Below, piece by piece: positions 42,832 to 52,317 of a stretch of DNA of 64,000 nucleotides. Below the pieces are notes generated by a model, which did not search any database, was not told the origin of the DNA, and worked only from the letters and a program-made list of their open reading frames with translations. A program made the translations under genes and the position numbers. Source of the stretch: Vibrio sp. 10N (GTDB taxonomy: Bacteria; Pseudomonadota; Gammaproteobacteria; Enterobacterales; Vibrionaceae). Numbering within the stretch: position 1 is the stretch's first letter; every line of letters starts with the position of its first letter. The stretch spans positions 2,046,001-2,110,000 of the forward strand of contig NZ_BTPM01000001.1 of the NCBI RefSeq assembly GCF_036245475.1, written 5' to 3'.

Positions 42832-44372
42832 TAATTCTTCCTGATGTTGTAGTCACGTAGCTTATTGGCAATAGACGTATGCGACACATTCAAACGCTTC
42901 GCTAGCTTACGACTGGACGGGAATGACTGATACAGCTTCTCAAGTACTTTTGATTCATAGTTTTTCATGATGTCATCGAGAGACCCGTCAATGTTCAAAT
43001 TCACGTTACCCGCGCTCACCGCTTCCAGTTTTGGCAGGTTAAAGTCTTCGAGTTTGAGTCTAGCGCCACTTGCCTGAGTCAGCGCGCGAAGCACCATGTT
43101 GTCTAGCTGTCTCATATTACCAGGCCATGGGTAGTTGCTTAATGCATCAAGCAACTCCTCATCAGCTTCTGGTTTGGTGATCCCTAACTTGGTGCTGTGT
43201 TTTGCAACAAATAACTCCAAAAGCGGAGCAATATCACTGGCGCGCTCTCGTAGTGGAGGAATGGTTAGTGTGAGGACGTTGAGACGGTAGTAGAGATCTT
43301 CTCTAAAGGCACCTTGCTCAGCCAAGTCGGCCAAATTATGGCGAGTTGAAGCGAGGATTCTCACATCGACATGCACTTCGTGCTCTTCACCCACACGACG
43401 GAAAGTACCATCTTGTAAAAAGCGCAAAAGTTTTATCTGTAGGTGAGGACTCATTTCACCGATTTCATCCAGCAGCACAGTGCCACCGTTGGCCTGTTCG
43501 AAAATCCCTTTATGACCATGTTGATGATTAAACGACCCAGGTGCATGACCAAATAGCTCCGTTTCAGCCACATCGTCTGGCATTGACGCACAGCTAAGCA
43601 CCAAAAATGGCTGAGAGGCACGGTGTGAGCGATTGTGACACGCCTTAGCCAGCATCTCTTTACCTGTGCCCGTTTCACCTTCAATCAATAGAGGCTGATC
43701 AAGCATGGCGAGTTTCTTAGCCTGACTCATTAGCGCTTTGTGGCGATTAGATAGACCGACAAAATGCTCAAAGCCTAATGTGTTGCTGTCTGCCAATGGC
43801 TCTGTTGTCATAGCATGCGTGGTTGGGTGGATACTCATTACCGCGCTAGCAAGGACTGTTTCATTAGACTCTCCGGTGATGTAGACCGGTAAAATCTCCA
43901 TGGTGTAATCCAAACCATCAATGACAATGGCCTGCTTCTGTCGGGCGATATCACCTTCAATCCACTTTGCAAAATTGAAGCTAGGCAGTAGCTGAGAGAT
44001 CAACTGACCCATCGCTTCCTCTTCACTTTTAGCAAGCAGTTTGAGAGCCGCGTGGTTAGCCATATCGATGGCGCCTTTGAGGTCAATTGACAGCACTGGG
44101 TAAGGAAGGTTCGTCAGCAGAGACACCAGCTCAGTGTTGTGCCTCTCACTCGGCATAAACTGAATTTTACGCACGTCTTTCACACCTGAAATTCGGCGAA
44201 TTTCGGCCATTAGGTCGCGAAAAGTTTCAAAGTCTATATCCGGGCAATTGAGGTAAATAATGCCCGTAGTATCGATTTCGATACCGCGTAAGTCGATACT
44301 ATTGGATGCCAAGATATCTAGCAGCTCTCGAGTTAACCCAAGTCTGTCTTCGCAAAGGACTTCTAAACGCAC
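42831..44372 (-). CDS. tyrR: Transcriptional regulator TyrR
   Basis: This 513-residue regulator of aromatic amino acid genes has an N-terminal ACT domain (MRLEVLCEDRLGLTRELL), a PAS domain near 80-190, a central AAA+ domain with Walker A EGETGTGKE near 233 and Walker B GGTVLLDEIGEM near 293, and a C-terminal Fis-type helix-turn-helix (KLAKRLNVSHTSIANKL). The GAFTGA loop for sigma-54 contact is replaced (HAPGSFNH), as in E. coli TyrR, so it works with sigma-70. It heads a four-gene operon. Confidence 0.96.
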   Translation of the reverse strand: MRLEVLCEDRLGLTRELLDILASNSIDLRGIEIDTTGIIYLNCPDIDFETFRDLMAEIRRISGVKDVRKIQFMPSERHNTELVSLLTNLPYPVLSIDLKGAIDMANHAALKLLAKSEEEAMGQLISQLLPSFNFAKWIEGDIARQKQAIVIDGLDYTMEILPVYITGESNETVLASAVMSIHPTTHAMTTEPLADSNTLGFEHFVGLSNRHKALMSQAKKLAMLDQPLLIEGETGTGKEMLAKACHNRSHRASQPFLVLSCASMPDDVAETELFGHAPGSFNHQHGHKGIFEQANGGTVLLDEIGEMSPHLQIKLLRFLQDGTFRRVGEEHEVHVDVRILASTRHNLADLAEQGAFREDLYYRLNVLTLTIPPLRERASDIAPLLELFVAKHSTKLGITKPEADEELLDALSNYPWPGNMRQLDNMVLRALTQASGARLKLEDFNLPKLEAVSAGNVNLNIDGSLDDIMKNYESKVLEKLYQSFPSSRKLAKRLNVSHTSIANKLRDYNIRKN

Positions 44373-44492
44373 TTTATGTTCCTGTAGAAAGTGTCACGAA
44401 TTGTTGACACTAAGTGTGTATGACTCCGAGAGAGTCGTCAACAAAAACAGAAAGTTGCATGTACGATTTGTATTGTTTTTGAGCGTAGTATG

Positions 44493-44822
44493 CTAACCAG
44501 CCATAATAGCCTGCTCTAAATCACTGTATACTTTAACGATTTGATCGACTTTGGTGATCTTGAAAAGTTGCAGCACCGGTGCACTTTCCGTCACTATGGA
44601 GATATCAGAATGTTGATGATGCTTCTTAAAGGCCATCACGACCCCTAAAGCACTGCTGTCCATAAAATTCACATGAGTCAAATCGAGTAAAATGGGCTTG
44701 TTGCCCGTTTCTGGAAGATTGTCGACGAAGTCGCGAAACTGAGTAACGAGTTTGGCGTCAAACCTAGCCGACTCGACCTCGATAACGGTCAGTGAATCAT
44801 TGCTGTATGTTGCGAAAGTCAT
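44493..44822 (-). CDS. STAS-domain anti-sigma-factor antagonist-like protein
   Basis: This 109-residue STAS protein carries the phospho-acceptor loop FMDSSALGVVMAF near 54 (second serine as candidate target). Such proteins release partners by binding in the unphosphorylated state. ATG 44822 follows AGAGG with 5-nt spacing; an in-frame GTG at 44828 overlaps that site. No anti-sigma kinase or sigma factor is nearby, so its partner is elsewhere. Confidence 0.85.
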   Translation of the reverse strand: MTFATYSNDSLTVIEVESARFDAKLVTQFRDFVDNLPETGNKPILLDLTHVNFMDSSALGVVMAFKKHHQHSDISIVTESAPVLQLFKITKVDQIVKVYSDLEQAIMAG

Positions 44823-45025
44823 AAACACCTCTAGCCAAGATGTGTGCGGTTATTCAAATTTTTTTACTTCTGCACTTATGAATATAGTCCATTTACTTAT
44901 TCGTACACCATTCGACAACAAACAGTAGCCGATGAAGCAATGATTCTATTTGCCCCTTACTTTACTGTGGCTAAGTGAAACAATTTGGCGCAGAATAAGC
45001 AAAAAACCACAAAGACCTCTCTATT

Positions 45026-45892
45026 TTGAACTATCGCGCTGAATTGATTTTAGTTTTTACTACGCTGCTAGCGGGTGCCGGATGGGTGTTTTCCAAAGAA
45101 GCCATTGCTGGGTTGCCACCTTTTGGTTTTATCGGGCTGCGCTTTCTACTAGCGTCACTATTGTTGTTGCCATTTTGTCTCAAAGCGCTCAAAGCAGCGC
45201 CGATGTCTGACTGCCTTCGTGCGCTAAGCGTGGGAGGTTTTTTAGGCGCCGCCATTTTTAGCTGGATCTACGCAGTATCCATTAGTGACACACTAGGCGA
45301 AGGCGCTTTTATCATGAGCCTTTCGATGTTGATTGTACCTATCGTTGCCTGGGTGCTGTTTCAAGCTAAACCTATCCGTGCTTTTTGGTTTTCATTGCCC
45401 ATTGCCATAACGGGACTGTTTTTGCTGTCGTGGAAAGGAAGCTGGACGTTCAATGCCAGCCAGATTTGGTTCTTCATTTCTGCCATCGGTCTTGCATTGC
45501 ATTTCAATTTCAACAGCAAATACTCAGTGCGCTTGCCCCCTATTCTTCTTGCGACACTGCAGTTATTTTCAACGGGCGTACTAGGGCTTATCCTCTCATC
45601 ATTCACCGAAACTTGGCCAACGGAAATTTCAGCGACAACGTGGCAGTGGTTTGCACTCAGTGTGGTATTGGCAACGAGTTTACGCTATCTGATGCAAACC
45701 ACCGGACAGAAACTGGCTAATCCGACGAATGCAGCGCTACTTATGCTTCTAGAGCCCATATGGACGCTCATTTTAAGTGTCGTTATCTACGATGAACCGA
45801 TGCCACTTAACAAGATTATTGGTTGCTCGTTACTGCTCGGCTCACTGATATTTTATCGCCTTAGCTCTCTGGTGACGCTTAAGAAGCGCTAA
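45026..45892 (+). CDS. EamA-family (DMT) transporter
   Basis: This inner-membrane protein of 288 residues has ten predicted helices in two EamA repeats (GAGWVFSKEAIAGLPPFGFIG near 17; EPIWTLILSVVIYDEPMP near 243). It probably exports a small metabolite; the substrate is unknown. The only in-frame start near the first helix is TTG at 45026, with a weak ribosome site. It converges on glpD with a shared hairpin between. Confidence 0.85.
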   Translation: MNYRAELILVFTTLLAGAGWVFSKEAIAGLPPFGFIGLRFLLASLLLLPFCLKALKAAPMSDCLRALSVGGFLGAAIFSWIYAVSISDTLGEGAFIMSLSMLIVPIVAWVLFQAKPIRAFWFSLPIAITGLFLLSWKGSWTFNASQIWFFISAIGLALHFNFNSKYSVRLPPILLATLQLFSTGVLGLILSSFTETWPTEISATTWQWFALSVVLATSLRYLMQTTGQKLANPTNAALLMLLEPIWTLILSVVIYDEPMPLNKIIGCSLLLGSLIFYRLSSLVTLKKR

Positions 45893-45904
45893 CCTAGAAA
45901 AGAT

Positions 45905-45926
45905 TGAGCGCGCGAGTGCGCGCTCA
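45905..45926 (-). terminator. Terminator between the EamA gene and glpD
   Basis: TGAGCGCGC and GCGCGCTCA make a 9-bp GC-rich stem with a 4-nt loop. On the minus strand it is followed by ATCTTTTCT, so it best serves glpD. Confidence 0.6.
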
Positions 45927-45931
45927 TCGTG

Positions 45932-47464
45932 CTATTCACCTGCACATTTAAGCATCGCCAATCGCGTGACAGACACGCTCCTTTCCACATACGTTGTCAG
46001 CTTTTCGATTTGAAGATCATTAAACTCAAGCCCAAGTTTGGTTCTTCGCCACAAAACATCTGCGCAACTGGTCGCCCACTCGCTCTTCATTAAGTAATCC
46101 ACTTCAACTTGGTAAAGGCCGTGTCCAAAGTGCTCTCCAAGCGCTGTTAACTCCTCGGCACCTGCAACAATTCGCTCTAAGTTCGTTCCATAGGCTCGCA
46201 CCCAGCGTTTGATTATGCCTATATCCAACCACGGATAGCGCTTAGCCGTCTGCTCAACAAGAGCATCTCTAGTGGAAAAGTTACCCCCTGGCAAAGTTGC
46301 CGTTTGGGTCCAAGGCGATCCCATATGAGGAAAAAACGGAGCCAATTTATCTACCGCAGCTTGGCCAAGTTTGCGATAAGTCGTGAGCTTGCCACCAAAA
46401 ATTGATAGCAATGGGGCGTCATCAAGTTCATCGTCAAGTTCAATCGTGTAATCACGAGTAACGGCTTGCGGATCATCAGATTCATCTTCACACAATGGCC
46501 TCACACCGGACCAATCTGAAACAATGTCTTGTGGACTGATTTTCACCTTGAAGTGTTGATTAACGATCTCACACAAATACTCAGTTTCACTGGCATCAAT
46601 AGCAACCTGGCTTGGATCGCCTTGATAGTCGACATCGGTGGTGCCGACCACAGAGTAGCGATCCATATAAGGGATAACGAACACGATACGCTTGTCTTCA
46701 TTTTGCAAAATGTAAGCATGGTCGCCCTCATACATACGAGGGACAACAATGTGACTGCCTTTGACCAGTCGAATGCGCCTCGGTGATGGCAGCGCCAATT
46801 GATCATCAAAAAAGCGATCTACCCAAGGGCCAGCCGCATTCACCAAGGCTTTTGCCTTTAAGGATTGGCTTTCACCCGTTAACGTGTCTGTCGTTTCAAC
46901 TAACCAACCATCGGCGACTCTGCGCGCGCCCATACATTTAGTTCGCGTGAAAATGGAAGCGCCTTTATCCCGTGCCATCATAGCGTTGGTGACAACCAAG
47001 CGAGCATCATCCACGGCGCAATCTGAGTACTCAAACCCTATCTTCATTTCCGGCAACAGTGGGCTGTCATTGCCAGCAAACTTCACGCTGTTGCTGCCCA
47101 GTAGCGACACACGTTTGCCCAAATGATCATAGAGAAACAGGCCCGCGCGAATCATCCACGCGGGTCTTAAATGGGGACGATGAGGCAACTGAAAGCGCAG
47201 TGGAGCAACTAAGTGAGGGGCGTTTTTTAACAACACTTCTCGTTCTGCCAACGCTTCAGAAACCAGACGAAATTCGTAATGTTCAAGATATCGAAGTCCG
47301 CCATGGATTAATTTACTGCTGGCCGATGATGTCGCAGAAGCCAGGTCGTTCATTTCAACGAGCGCCACATCCAAGCCACGCCCTGCTGCATCGGCAGCGA
47401 CAGCAACTCCGTTAATACCACCACCAATCACTATCACATCGTAACTATTGTTCGTTTGCCCCAT
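45932..47464 (-). CDS. glpD: Aerobic glycerol-3-phosphate dehydrogenase
   Basis: This 510-residue FAD enzyme oxidises sn-glycerol-3-phosphate to dihydroxyacetone phosphate at the inner membrane and passes electrons to quinone. The FAD-binding site is VIVIGGGINGVAVAADAAGRG near 11, with the conserved SSKLIHGGLRYLE near 48 and FGGKLTTYRKL near 365. Length matches E. coli GlpD. It diverges from glpK across a region with three GlpR-like operators, so both are probably repressed by GlpR. Confidence 0.96.
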   Translation of the reverse strand: MGQTNNSYDVIVIGGGINGVAVAADAAGRGLDVALVEMNDLASATSSASSKLIHGGLRYLEHYEFRLVSEALAEREVLLKNAPHLVAPLRFQLPHRPHLRPAWMIRAGLFLYDHLGKRVSLLGSNSVKFAGNDSPLLPEMKIGFEYSDCAVDDARLVVTNAMMARDKGASIFTRTKCMGARRVADGWLVETTDTLTGESQSLKAKALVNAAGPWVDRFFDDQLALPSPRRIRLVKGSHIVVPRMYEGDHAYILQNEDKRIVFVIPYMDRYSVVGTTDVDYQGDPSQVAIDASETEYLCEIVNQHFKVKISPQDIVSDWSGVRPLCEDESDDPQAVTRDYTIELDDELDDAPLLSIFGGKLTTYRKLGQAAVDKLAPFFPHMGSPWTQTATLPGGNFSTRDALVEQTAKRYPWLDIGIIKRWVRAYGTNLERIVAGAEELTALGEHFGHGLYQVEVDYLMKSEWATSCADVLWRRTKLGLEFNDLQIEKLTTYVERSVSVTRLAMLKCAGE

Positions 47465-47496
47465 TACCGTTCGCCTCCACTATACAAGATCTAAAA

Positions 47497-47514
47497 TGAG
47501 CATATACGAACAAT
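47497..47514. promoter_or_regulatory. GlpR-like operator 1
   Basis: TGAGCATATACGAACAAT resembles one half of the GlpR consensus (TATGTTCG then CGAACATA). It is the weakest of three sites, next to the glpD start. Confidence 0.4.
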
Positions 47515-47516
47515 AT

Positions 47517-47536
47517 AATGCGCGAAAACGAACATT
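47517..47536. promoter_or_regulatory. GlpR-like operator 2
   Basis: AATGCGCGAAAACGAACATT fits the GlpR palindrome: a perfect right half CGAACATT and a partial left half AATGCGCG around AAAA. Confidence 0.6.
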
Positions 47537-47670
47537 GCGAGCATTTTGATAGCAAAATGTTAAATTTGTTCATTTCCATCACTTCGCTCACACATTCCGC
47601 CACACTCTTTGAACAATCTCGGCAACAACACTATTATCTTCAGTTAGTGCGCTTTGCGTCGCCTTCGACC

Positions 47671-47689
47671 TGTGGTCGAAAACGAACAG
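47671..47689. promoter_or_regulatory. GlpR-like operator 3
   Basis: TGTGGTCGAAAACGAACAG has the same TCG-AAAA-CGA core, 38 bp before the glpK start. Its position suits repression of glpK. Confidence 0.55.
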
Positions 47690-47726
47690 GCACCCTCATC
47701 TACCTTCATTGACAGACGGACACTCT

Positions 47727-49217
47727 ATGAATAACAAAAACGTCATCATTGCTCTCGACCAAGGCACTACCAGCTCGCGAGCGATCGTCTTTGATCATGA
47801 CGCTAATATCATCACCACCGCTCAGCGAGAATTTACCCAGATATACCCACAGCCAGGCTGGGTTGAGCATGATCCTATGGAAATATGGGCAACACAGCGC
47901 TCGTCACTCACCGAAGCCCTTGCTCAAGCAGACATCGGCAGTGACCAAGTCGCCGCGATTGGCATTACCAATCAAAGGGAAACCACCATAGTGTGGGACA
48001 AAAACACAGGCCAACCGATTTACAACGCGATCGTTTGGCAGTGTCGCCGCACCGCCGATTACTGCGACAAACTCAAAGCCAATGGCCACGAGCAAATGAT
48101 TCAAAACAAAACGGGCTTAGTGGTGGATGCGTATTTCTCGGCGTCGAAAATTGCATGGATCCTAGACAATGTCGAAGGTGCACGCGAAAAAGCCGATAAA
48201 GACGAACTGCTGTTCGGTACGGTGGATACGTGGCTAGTTTGGAAGCTAACCCACGGTAAAACGCATGTAACTGACGTGAGTAACGCCTCCAGAACCATGC
48301 TATTCAACATTCACACCCTAGAATGGGACGACGAACTGCTCGCGCTGTTTGATATTCCTCGAACCATGCTGCCAAGTGTGAAGTCATCGAGCGAAATCTA
48401 TGGCCATACACAAATAGGCGGCGGTAACCATGCGATTGCCATCAGTGGTATCGCAGGCGATCAACAAGCTGCGCTATTTGGTCAGCAATGTGTGAAAAAA
48501 GGCATGGTGAAAAACACCTACGGAACTGGCTGCTTTTTGCTGATGAACACCGGGAACAAGCCCGTTAAATCTCAACATGGCCTACTCACTACAGTGGGCT
48601 ATCAAATTGGCGATGAAGTCGCGTATGCCCTTGAAGGTAGCGTGTTTATGGGCGGTGCCACGATTCAGTGGTTGCGGGACGAGTTAGGGTTGATTCGGGA
48701 CGCCAAAGACACGGCGTATTTCGCTACACAAGTGGACAGCTCAAACGGTGTCTACCTAGTGCCAGCTTTTGTCGGGCTGGGCGCGCCTTATTGGGATCCT
48801 CATGCTAGAGGTAGCCTAGTTGGCCTGACTCGCGGTACCAATCGCAATCACATTATTCGCGCGGCACTGGAAGCCATCGCGTATCAAAGTAAAGATGTGT
48901 TATTGGCGATGGAAGAGGATTCAGGCATAAAGCTCAACCAGATACGTGTCGATGGTGGCGCTGTCGCCAACGATTTCTTGATGCAATTTCAATCCGACAT
49001 TATGGGCAGCAAAGTGGTTCGCCCGAAAGTTCGCGAGTCCACGGCGCTGGGTGCGGCAATGCTTGCTGGACTGGCGGTCGGTTATTGGAACAGCCAACAA
49101 GAACTCGCCGATAAAAAAGAGATTGAGCGCACCTTTAGTCCTGAGTTAGAGCGCGACAAACGAGAGACTCTGTACAGCGGTTGGTTGGCTGCCATTGGGC
49201 GAACCAAAAGCAGTTAG
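47727..49217 (+). CDS. glpK: Glycerol kinase
   Basis: This 496-residue FGGY-family kinase makes sn-glycerol-3-phosphate from glycerol and ATP. Landmarks are [19 protein letters not shown] near 7, the glycerol-binding [12 protein letters not shown] near 78, [11 protein letters not shown] near 263, and [13 protein letters not shown] near 386. The ATG at 47727 gives the usual N-terminus; an upstream TTG at 47709 is in frame. No glpF aquaporin gene precedes it, unlike the usual glpFK order. A terminator follows. Confidence 0.96.
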   Translation: MNNKNVIIALDQGTTSSRAIVFDHDANIITTAQREFTQIYPQPGWVEHDPMEIWATQRSSLTEALAQADIGSDQVAAIGITNQRETTIVWDKNTGQPIYNAIVWQCRRTADYCDKLKANGHEQMIQNKTGLVVDAYFSASKIAWILDNVEGAREKADKDELLFGTVDTWLVWKLTHGKTHVTDVSNASRTMLFNIHTLEWDDELLALFDIPRTMLPSVKSSSEIYGHTQIGGGNHAIAISGIAGDQQAALFGQQCVKKGMVKNTYGTGCFLLMNTGNKPVKSQHGLLTTVGYQIGDEVAYALEGSVFMGGATIQWLRDELGLIRDAKDTAYFATQVDSSNGVYLVPAFVGLGAPYWDPHARGSLVGLTRGTNRNHIIRAALEAIAYQSKDVLLAMEEDSGIKLNQIRVDGGAVANDFLMQFQSDIMGSKVVRPKVRESTALGAAMLAGLAVGYWNSQQELADKKEIERTFSPELERDKRETLYSGWLAAIGRTKSS

Positions 49218-49234
49218 ATTTATTCAAGATCAAC

Positions 49235-49258
49235 AACGCACCGCTGGGTGCGTTTTTT
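49235..49258 (+). terminator. Terminator after glpK
   Basis: AACGCACC and GGTGCGTT form an 8-bp stem with a 4-nt loop, followed by a run of Ts, 18 bp after the stop codon. Confidence 0.9.
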
Positions 49259-49318
49259 TGCTTCCACCCCTGAATCAATACCTATTTTCCTAGCCTGATA
49301 AATTTTAATTTAAAACAT

Positions 49319-49358
49319 TTACGCCGCAATAGTTGCAATTGCAACTATTGCGGCGTAA
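49319..49358. repeat. Perfect 40-bp palindrome
   Basis: Two 20-bp arms meet without a loop at 49338/49339, with AGTTGCAATTGCAACT at the centre. No base is mismatched. A possible promoter (TTGCAA and TATATC, 16 bp apart) lies within and just after it, so it may be an operator for the membrane-protein gene at 49427; the lack of a T-run speaks against a terminator. Confidence 0.85.
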
Positions 49359-49426
49359 TCTATATCTCATCGAGTGATGACCACCTCATCATCTCTTACT
49401 CAACACTCAACTGTGAGACTATTGGT

Positions 49427-49873
49427 ATGAAAAAAACGCTATCAACAATACACCGCACCGCCGCTTTAACGGCATTTCTTTTGATCTTGTCATTTTTTCT
49501 AAGCACGGTTCTGGTCGAAATTTTTGGAGGGTACAACGCCATTCAAACGGTTAAGACCTACATTTGTTATGCAGTGTTGTTACTCATCCCTGCGATGGCG
49601 ACAGCGGGAATTACTGGCGCCAAGCTCGCGCCAAAGGCAACAAACGGGCTCATTGGTGCGAAGAAAAAGCGTATGCCTTTTGTTGCCGCCAATGGTCTTC
49701 TGATTTTGCTTCCTGCCGCTATCTATCTTCAGCACCTAGCGAGTATTGGAAGTTTCGATACCACCTTCTACGTGATACAGGGCATCGAACTTGTGGCAGG
49801 CTTTACCAATCTCACTCTGATGGGGCTCAACATTCGTGACGGACTAAAAATGACACGCGCCCGCTTAGTCTAA
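49427..49873 (+). CDS. Small membrane protein of unknown function
   Basis: This 148-residue protein has four hydrophobic helices (about 14-34, 46-66, 83-100, 112-132) and a basic loop (GAKKKRMPF near 77-85). Two histidines (HR near 9; LQHLAS near 102) might bind heme, but no family was recognised. The gene has its own promoter region, which carries the 40-bp palindrome. Confidence 0.65.
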   Translation: MKKTLSTIHRTAALTAFLLILSFFLSTVLVEIFGGYNAIQTVKTYICYAVLLLIPAMATAGITGAKLAPKATNGLIGAKKKRMPFVAANGLLILLPAAIYLQHLASIGSFDTTFYVIQGIELVAGFTNLTLMGLNIRDGLKMTRARLV

Positions 49874-50013
49874 CTTGCTAAACGAATCAAAAGAATCAGC
49901 ACTAAACGGTGGTGTTTTCCCAAGAAAACCGCTAACTTCAGCGAGCGCTGTCAGAGTAACAGCGCGTTGATTCTATTGTTAAATGTACTGTTATTCTTCA
50001 CGGATGCTTGAAT

Positions 50014-51315
50014 ATGACTCACACTTCCTCTGCTTTTATTGATGGTGGTTTAAAATATACCCCACACTACTTTACGGTTCCTCTCGACTACCAAGACCCA
50101 AACAAAGGTTCGTTGCAACTCTTCGCAAGAGAAGTCTCTATTGCGAAAGACTGCGCTGACAAGCCGTGGCTGGTCTTTTTTCAAGGCGGCCCTGGTTTTC
50201 CATCTCCGCGCCCGAACGGTCACAGCGGCTGGCTAAAACGCGCCCTTCAGGACTATCGTGTGCTGCTGCTTGACCAGCGCGGGACTGGCAACAGCAGTGT
50301 GATTAGTCATCAGACCTTGGCTCATCTGTCTCCTGGTGAGCAAGCTGACTACCTAAGCCATTTCCGAGCCGATAATATTGTTCGTGATGCGGAATTTATC
50401 CGCCAGGCTTTTGGGGTCACACAATGGGCAATCTTGGGGCAGAGCTTTGGTGGTTTTTGCTCGCTAACCTATCTGTCACTGTTTCCCGACAGTCTAAATC
50501 GTGCCTACATAACAGGCGGCGTGCCCTCAATAGAACGACATCCTGATGATGTTTATAAGGCGACGTTCAAGCGTACCAAAGAGAAAAACCAAGAATTTTT
50601 CAATCAGTTCCCACATGCCCAGTCGCTATGTAAAAAGATTGCTGACCATCTGGCGACAAACGAGGTGCTATTGCCGAATGGGCAAGTTTTCACTGTGGAA
50701 CAATTTCAGCAAATCGGGATTAATTTTGGTGTCAGCGATACCTTCCTTCCAACCTATTATTCTCTTGAAAATGCGTTCATTGAAGTGGATGGAAAACCAA
50801 CATTACGTTATGAATTCTTGAATGAAATGCTGATGCAACAGGCATTTCAAACCAACCCTATTTACGCGCTCTTGCACGAGTCGATTTATTGCCAAGGTTT
50901 TGCTTCGAGTTGGTCTGCTGAGCGAGTTCGTCAGCTGCATGATGAGTTTAACTACCGATCGGGCGACGACTGTTTCTACTTTACTGGGGAGATGGTGTTC
51001 CCTTGGATGTTTGAGCAATACGAATGCTTAAAGCCCCTCAAAGAAGCTGCCGACCAACTGGCACAGAAAGACGATTGGGGCCCACTCTACGATGCTGAAG
51101 TATTGGCGAAAAACCGCGTCCCCGTCAGTTGCGCCGTCTACGCTGACGATATGTTTGTCGAGATGGACATCAGCCGTGAAACACTCGCCAACATCCCTAA
51201 CTCGAAAGCTTGGATCACCAACGAGTATGAACATAATGGGTTGCGAGCCGATGGAGAGCGCATTCTAGACAAGCTTATCGAAATGGGTGACCACATCGAT
51301 TATTGTCAGCGTTAG
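50014..51315 (+). CDS. Alpha/beta-hydrolase peptidase, S33 proline iminopeptidase-like
   Basis: This 433-residue cytoplasmic serine peptidase has the oxyanion and nucleophile motifs FFQGGPGFPSPRP near 58 and ILGQSFGGFCSL near 142 (GQSFGG), an acidic residue in VYADDMFVE near 370 and the catalytic histidine in EYEHNG near 399. It likely removes N-terminal residues such as proline from peptides. ATG 50014 is preferred to the TTG at 50008. It converges on a LysR gene. Confidence 0.88.
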   Translation: MTHTSSAFIDGGLKYTPHYFTVPLDYQDPNKGSLQLFAREVSIAKDCADKPWLVFFQGGPGFPSPRPNGHSGWLKRALQDYRVLLLDQRGTGNSSVISHQTLAHLSPGEQADYLSHFRADNIVRDAEFIRQAFGVTQWAILGQSFGGFCSLTYLSLFPDSLNRAYITGGVPSIERHPDDVYKATFKRTKEKNQEFFNQFPHAQSLCKKIADHLATNEVLLPNGQVFTVEQFQQIGINFGVSDTFLPTYYSLENAFIEVDGKPTLRYEFLNEMLMQQAFQTNPIYALLHESIYCQGFASSWSAERVRQLHDEFNYRSGDDCFYFTGEMVFPWMFEQYECLKPLKEAADQLAQKDDWGPLYDAEVLAKNRVPVSCAVYADDMFVEMDISRETLANIPNSKAWITNEYEHNGLRADGERILDKLIEMGDHIDYCQR

Positions 51316-51316
51316 A

Positions 51317-52213
51317 TTAGCGCATCAAAGACTGGCTCTGCTCTTTAAGCCAGTCTTTGAATAACCTAGTGTACGGATCATCGAATTGGGTAATGATGAA
51401 GTACCCAGCATGAGCCGCTATCGGAGCAAACGGGGCGATCAATCGTCCCTGTTCAATTTCACTCCCCAACAATGCCTGTCTGGCTAACGCTATGCCTACA
51501 CCCGCCTCCGCCGCTGACATCGCCATATCAGTTCGATTGAAAAAGTGTCCTTTATTGGTCTCCAAATCGAAGCAGTGCTCAGTAGCCCAGAATCGCCATT
51601 CGTAGTCTTTGGGTGCCCCCTGCCACGGCATAATGTCGTGAAGCAGTGTTACCTGCCGCCAAGCCTCACTTCCTTGCTGTAGCTCAGGATGTTTTGTTAG
51701 ATAGTCTGGGCTCAATACCGGAATCAGCCACTCCTCCATCAACAGTTCAGCCTCTATGCGCTTATAGGGGATTGGTCCATAATCAATGGCAATATCAAAG
51801 TCCCGATTGTCGCTATCCACCAGCGCTCCCTCTGCAAAGGTATGGATCTGAACATCAGGATAACGACGATGGAAGTCCTCAAGCCTTGGCACTAGCCACT
51901 TAAACGCAAGCGAGGGAGTAAGCTTGAGCCTGATCTGTTTACGCTCAGAAACACGAGTCAGTTGGAATACATTTTCCTCGATAGCGGTCAGGTGATGACT
52001 CGTCGCATCCACCAACCGAGTCCCCTGCTCTGTCAGTCGTATTCCACGAGCATGTCGTTCAAAAACACTAAAACCTAGCTTATCTTCTATCTGCTGCAAT
52101 TGCTGACTCACTGCACCGACCGTTAGATTAAGGTGCTTGGCTGCACTGGTAATACTGGCATGCCGAGCAACTATACAAACCAAATTTACTCCGTTTAGCA
52201 ATGCTGACTTCAT
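51317..52213 (-). CDS. LysR-family regulator, GcvA-like, next to dadA
   Basis: This 298-residue regulator has an N-terminal helix-turn-helix (ARHASITSAAKHLNLTVGAV near 16) and an effector domain from about residue 90. Sequence style resembles the GcvA/DsdC group. It diverges from dadA with about 100 bp between, so D-amino-acid-responsive control of dadA is likely by analogy with DsdC; the effector is inferred. Confidence 0.9.
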   Translation of the reverse strand: MKSALLNGVNLVCIVARHASITSAAKHLNLTVGAVSQQLQQIEDKLGFSVFERHARGIRLTEQGTRLVDATSHHLTAIEENVFQLTRVSERKQIRLKLTPSLAFKWLVPRLEDFHRRYPDVQIHTFAEGALVDSDNRDFDIAIDYGPIPYKRIEAELLMEEWLIPVLSPDYLTKHPELQQGSEAWRQVTLLHDIMPWQGAPKDYEWRFWATEHCFDLETNKGHFFNRTDMAMSAAEAGVGIALARQALLGSEIEQGRLIAPFAPIAAHAGYFIITQFDDPYTRLFKDWLKEQSQSLMR

Positions 52214-52317
52214 CTCAAGCCTTTAAAATTTCTAAAACCTACTATTAATTCTTATCGATTGTTAATCAGATGTAAATTATTCATTCTGAGTAAAACTCAA
52301 AAGTGCGAGAAGCGATA

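Noticed and set aside
42831..44372. TyrR as a sigma-54 activator
   Set aside because: The GAFTGA loop is replaced by a non-matching sequence, as in known TyrR proteins that use sigma-70.
49319..49358. The 40-bp palindrome as a terminator of glpK
   Set aside because: A better terminator (49235-49258) precedes it, there is no T-run, and the arms meet without a loop.
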